64,000 bases of DNA from Helicobacter pylori (GTDB lineage: Bacteria > Campylobacterota > Campylobacteria > Campylobacterales > Helicobacteraceae), in the NCBI RefSeq assembly GCF_016748675.1, contig NZ_CP051534.1:62001-126000 (forward strand), in the 5' to 3' direction. The notes under the pieces were generated by a model. That model saw nothing but the letters and a program-made list of their open reading frames with translations. It searched no databases and was not told the DNA's origin. Below are positions 61,909-64,000 of this stretch, in pieces. Positions within the stretch are counted from its first letter, which is position 1. Each line of letters starts with the position of its first letter. A program made the position numbers and the translations under genes.

Positions 61909-64000
61909 ATGAAGCACCTTATTATCGTAGAATCCCCCGCAAAAGCCAAAACCATTAAAAATTTTTTGGATAAAAATTACGAAGTCATCGCCTCTAAAGG
62001 GCATGTTAGGGATTTATCCAAATTCGCTTTAGGCATTAAGATTGATGAAACAGGCTTTACCCCTAATTATGTCGTGGATAAAGACCATAAAGAGCTTGTC
62101 AAACAGATCATAGAGCTTTCTAAAAAGGCATCTACCACCTACATCGCTACCGATGAAGACCGAGAAGGGGAAGCGATAGGCTATCATGTGGCATGCTTGA
62201 TTGGGGGGAAATTGGAGAGCTATCCTAGGATTGTTTTTCATGAGATCACGCAAAATGCGATTTTAAACGCTCTAAAAACCCCACGAAAAATTGACATGTC
62301 TAAGGTCAATGCCCAACAAGCCAGACGCTTTTTAGATCGAATCGTGGGTTTTAAGCTCAGCTCGTTGATTTCATCAAAAATCACTAAAGGTTTGAGCGCT
62401 GGGCGGGTGCAGAGTGCGGCTTTAAAGCTTGTGATTGATAAAGAAAGGGAAATCAAAGCCTTTAAGCCTCTAACCTACTTCACGCTAGACGCTTACTTTG
62501 AGTCGCATTTAGAAGCGCAACTCATCAGCTATAAGGGCAACAAACTCAAAGCCCAAGAGTTGATTGATGAAAAAAAAGCCCATGAGATTAAAAGCGAATT
62601 GGAAAAAGAAAGCTATATTATTTCTAGCATTATTAAAAAGTCCAAAAAATCCCCCACACCGCCCCCCTTCATGACTTCCACTTTACAGCAAAGCGCTTCC
62701 AGTCTTTTAGGCTTTTCGCCCACAAAAACCATGAGTATCGCTCAAAAGTTATATGAAGGCGTAGCCACCCCGCAAGGCGTTATGGGGGTGATCACTTACA
62801 TGAGGACTGATAGCTTGAATATCGCTAAAGAGGCTTTAGAAGAAGCGAGGAATAAGATTTTAAAAGATTATGGCAAAGACTACTTACCCCCTAAAGCCAA
62901 AGTCTATTCCAGCAAGAATAAAAACGCCCAAGAAGCCCATGAAGCGATCAGGCCCACTTCTATTATTTTAGAGCCACACGCTTTAAAAGACTACCTTAAG
63001 CCTGAAGAATTAAAGCTCTATACTTTAATTTACAAACGCTTTTTAGCTTCTCAGATGCAAGACGCTCTTTTTGAAAGCCAAAGCGTGGTTGTGGCTTGCG
63101 AAAAAGGCGAGTTTAAAGCGAGTGGCAGAAAACTCCTTTTTGATGGCTATTATAAAATTTTAGGCAATGACGATAAGGACAAATTGCTCCCCAATTTGAA
63201 AGAAAATGACCCCATTAAATTAGAAAAATTAGAGAGCAACGCTCATGTTACAGAGCCTCCAGCGCGCTATTCAGAAGCGAGCTTGATTAAAGTTTTAGAA
63301 AGTTTAGGCATAGGCAGGCCCAGCACCTACGCCCCAACGATTGCGCTTTTGCAAAATAGAGACTACATCAAGGTAGAAAAAAAGCAAATCAGTGCTTTAG
63401 AGAGCGCGTTTAAGGTGATAGAAATTTTAGAAAAGCATTTTGAAGAAATCGTGGATTCCAAATTCAGCGCTTCTTTAGAAGAGGAACTAGACAATATCGC
63501 TCAAAATAAAGCCGACTACCAGCAAGTCTTAAAGGACTTTTACTACCCCTTTATGGATAAAATTGAAGCCGGGAAAAAAAATATCATCTCTCAAAAAGTG
63601 CATGAAAAAACCGGCCAATCATGCCCTAAATGCGGGGGGGAATTAGTCAAAAAGAATAGCCGTTATGGGGAGTTTATCGCATGCAACAATTACCCTAAAT
63701 GCAAATATATCAAACAAACTGAAAACGCTAATAATGAAGCCACGCAAGAATTGTGCGAAAAATGCGGAGGGGAAATGGTGCAAAAATTCAGCAGAAACGG
63801 GGCGTTTTTGGCTTGCAACAACTACCCTGAATGCAAAAACACCAAATCGTTAAAAAACACCCCTAACGCCAAAGAAACAATAGAAGGCGTGAAATGCCCA
63901 GAATGCGGGGGGGATATTGCCTTAAAAAGGAGTAAGAAAGGCTCGTTTTATGGCTGCAACAATTACCCTAAATGCAATTTTTTATCCAACCATAAGCCCA
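61909..64000 (+). CDS. topA: DNA topoisomerase I (3' end beyond the window)
   Basis: 697 codons visible from ATG 61909. The TOPRIM domain has KHLIIVESPAKAKTI and the metal site TDEDREGEAIG. The catalytic Tyr lies in VITYMRTDSLNIA (about residue 297). Zinc-ribbon repeats CPKCGG...CNNYPKC, CEKCGG...CNNYPEC and CPECGG...CNNYPKC begin near 570. It relaxes negative supercoils. It is divergent from flaB with 165 bp between. Only the last few dozen residues should be missing. Confidence 0.97.
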   Translation, partial: MKHLIIVESPAKAKTIKNFLDKNYEVIASKGHVRDLSKFALGIKIDETGFTPNYVVDKDHKELVKQIIELSKKASTTYIATDEDREGEAIGYHVACLIGGKLESYPRIVFHEITQNAILNALKTPRKIDMSKVNAQQARRFLDRIVGFKLSSLISSKITKGLSAGRVQSAALKLVIDKEREIKAFKPLTYFTLDAYFESHLEAQLISYKGNKLKAQELIDEKKAHEIKSELEKESYIISSIIKKSKKSPTPPPFMTSTLQQSASSLLGFSPTKTMSIAQKLYEGVATPQGVMGVITYMRTDSLNIAKEALEEARNKILKDYGKDYLPPKAKVYSSKNKNAQEAHEAIRPTSIILEPHALKDYLKPEELKLYTLIYKRFLASQMQDALFESQSVVVACEKGEFKASGRKLLFDGYYKILGNDDKDKLLPNLKENDPIKLEKLESNAHVTEPPARYSEASLIKVLESLGIGRPSTYAPTIALLQNRDYIKVEKKQISALESAFKVIEILEKHFEEIVDSKFSASLEEELDNIAQNKADYQQVLKDFYYPFMDKIEAGKKNIISQKVHEKTGQSCPKCGGELVKKNSRYGEFIACNNYPKCKYIKQTENANNEATQELCEKCGGEMVQKFSRNGAFLACNNYPECKNTKSLKNTPNAKETIEGVKCPECGGDIALKRSKKGSFYGCNNYPKCNFLSNHKP

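Overview
The window is a segment of a Helicobacter pylori chromosome. The complete urease operon (ureABIEFGH), glmM next to lspA, three tlp chemoreceptors, the alpha-1,2-fucosyltransferase futC with its C tract, horA, hrgA, flaB with a sigma54 promoter, and the hrcA-grpE-dnaK operon all occur in the order I recall for H. pylori 26695 (about HP0060 to HP0116). Locus names below are from memory; no search was run. The strain is not 26695: it carries hrgA where 26695 has hpyIIIR, and an extra restriction-modification pair between the HP0102-type glycosyltransferase gene and tlpB.

Layout. 1-5670: a plus-strand cassette resembling a small ESX/type VII-type polymorphic-toxin locus (ESAT-6-like HP0062, a large protein with a degenerate WHH-type nuclease tail, a SUKH/SMI1-like immunity protein, a coiled-coil protein and an FtsK/EssC-like ATPase broken by three lesions). 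5669-5874: fourteen copies of a 14-bp repeat followed by G10. 5914-11855: urease operon on the minus strand, with a NikR-type operator upstream of ureA. 12109-15549: tRNA-Val, lspA, glmM, rpsT, prfA. 15946-20310: a small secreted protein, a split horA outer-membrane gene and a secreted Asp/Asn-rich repeat protein. 20351-30553: tlpC, rpsI-rplM, a small membrane protein, mqo, an NlpC/P60 lipoprotein, rpoD, pfs, fabD. 30683-33754: tRNA-Ser, hrgA, M.HpyIII-type methylase, futC. 33850-42952: hypothetical genes, a D-2-hydroxyacid dehydrogenase, a lipoprotein, thrC, tlpA, queH-like, an outer-membrane-like protein and a glycosyltransferase. 43073-46251: AT-rich R-M insertion. 46430-52835: tlpB, a periplasmic nucleotidase, luxS, mccB, mccA. 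52956-53534: a nonsense-interrupted gene. 53776-57145: dnaK-grpE-hrcA with a CIRCE-like operator. 57295-64000: aldolase-like protein, small repeat protein, Maf-type protein, flaB, and topA running off the end.

How genes work together. Urease needs UreI for acid-gated urea entry and UreEFGH for nickel insertion. Pfs, LuxS, MccA and MccB form a route from S-adenosylhomocysteine through homocysteine and cystathionine to cysteine. TlpA, TlpB and TlpC feed chemotaxis, and FlaB and the Maf-like protein belong to flagellar assembly and glycosylation. FutC and the glycosyltransferase at 42161 shape LPS.

The most notable observations are the toxin/immunity/ATPase cassette with its eroded nuclease and broken ATPase, the R-M insertion splitting the tlpB-HP0102 transcription unit, the loss of the homopolymeric G tract in the tlpB leader where sRNA RepG should bind, and a PD-(D/E)XK-like core in HrgA.
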